Source of the DNA: Vicinamibacteria bacterium
GTDB lineage: Bacteria > Acidobacteriota > Vicinamibacteria > Fen-336 > JAGNNV01
Assembly (NCBI GenBank): GCA_016650185.1
Contig: JAENWE010000445.1
Span: 1 to 5,785, forward strand
Direction: 5' to 3'
Length of the DNA: 5,785 nucleotides
Of this stretch, positions 5,606-5,785 are shown piece after piece. Each line of letters starts with the position of its first letter. The first letter of the stretch is position 1. A program made the translations under genes and the position numbers. The notes under the pieces were generated by a model. The model saw only the letters and a list, made by a program, of their open reading frames with translations, searched no databases and was not told the origin of the DNA.

Positions 5606-5785
5606 TTCGAGATCATCCTGAAATCGGCTCAGGAGGTGGGTCCGACGCTCTTCTTCACTCTGCTGGTGATCACGGTGTCGTTCATGCCCATCTTCACCCT
5701 TCAGGCCCAGGAAGGGCGTCTGTTCCGACCGCTGGCCTTCACCAAGACCTACGCCATCGCCATGTCATCGATCCTGGCGGTAACC
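5525..5785 (+). CDS. internal fragment of a CusA-type heavy-metal efflux RND transporter, open at the window edge
   Basis: Eighty-seven in-frame codons with strong resemblance to CusA/CzcA-family pumps, inner-membrane proton-driven exporters of metal ions (CusA: Cu+/Ag+). The fragment begins GVLVDAAIIMVENAHKH, the TM4 motif with the conserved Asp (D405 in E. coli CusA) used in proton transfer. It continues SAQEVGPTLFFTLLVITVSF and FTLQAQEGRLFRPLAFTKTY, then reaches the end of the window in frame. A complete protein has about 1,040 residues, and this match starts near residue 400, so roughly the first 400 are missing. The frame stays open a little further left, and a GTG exists at 5513, but the residues there (VHDA) do not continue the family pattern (AI before GVLVDA). 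I see no ribosome-binding site or promoter. It is either a pseudogene remnant at a rearrangement or part of an intact gene joined wrongly in assembly. Confidence 0.85.

Overview
The window comes from a GC-rich bacterium. An outer-membrane barrel of apparent DUF5916 type, a short-Q-loop cytochrome bd and a UPF0175/DUF3368 toxin-antitoxin pair together fit a Gram-negative soil or sediment lineage such as Acidobacteriota or Gemmatimonadota. That placement is inferred from gene content only. Almost all genes lie on the minus strand; the transposase and a fragment at the right edge are on the plus strand.

Layout, left to right. (1) 7-719, minus: a two-gene toxin-antitoxin operon, UPF0175-type antitoxin first and DUF3368 PIN-like toxin second, joined by a GTGA stop/start overlap. 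(2) 720-875: its upstream region, with a small perfect palindrome. (3) 878-2074: a complete IS630-family insertion sequence (1197 bp, 27-bp terminal inverted repeats with 24 matches, TA target duplication inside a CTAG site), carrying one intact DDE transposase on the plus strand. (4) 2152-4552, minus: cydA then cydB, overlapping by 8 bp and each with a good Shine-Dalgarno sequence, encoding a cytochrome bd-type terminal oxidase. The haem ligands are present, but several positions usually conserved in quinol-oxidising members are changed. (5) 4646 to about 5520, minus: the C-terminal half of a large outer-membrane beta-barrel protein, best matched to DUF5916. (6) about 5525 to the window end, plus: an internal piece of a CusA-type heavy-metal RND pump, entering mid-protein at the TM4 motif and still open at the edge.

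How it fits together. cydA and cydB form a clear translationally coupled unit for oxygen reduction in the inner membrane. The barrel gene lies 93 bp upstream in the same direction but has no evident functional link. The toxin-antitoxin pair would once have lain about 230 bp downstream of cydB, and the IS630 element landed between them without breaking a recognised gene. The oddest place is about 5513-5530, where two unrelated genes, both lacking their N-terminal parts, meet head to head. This is a rearrangement breakpoint or an assembly chimera. I found no clear new multi-gene system, CRISPR array, tRNA or rRNA.
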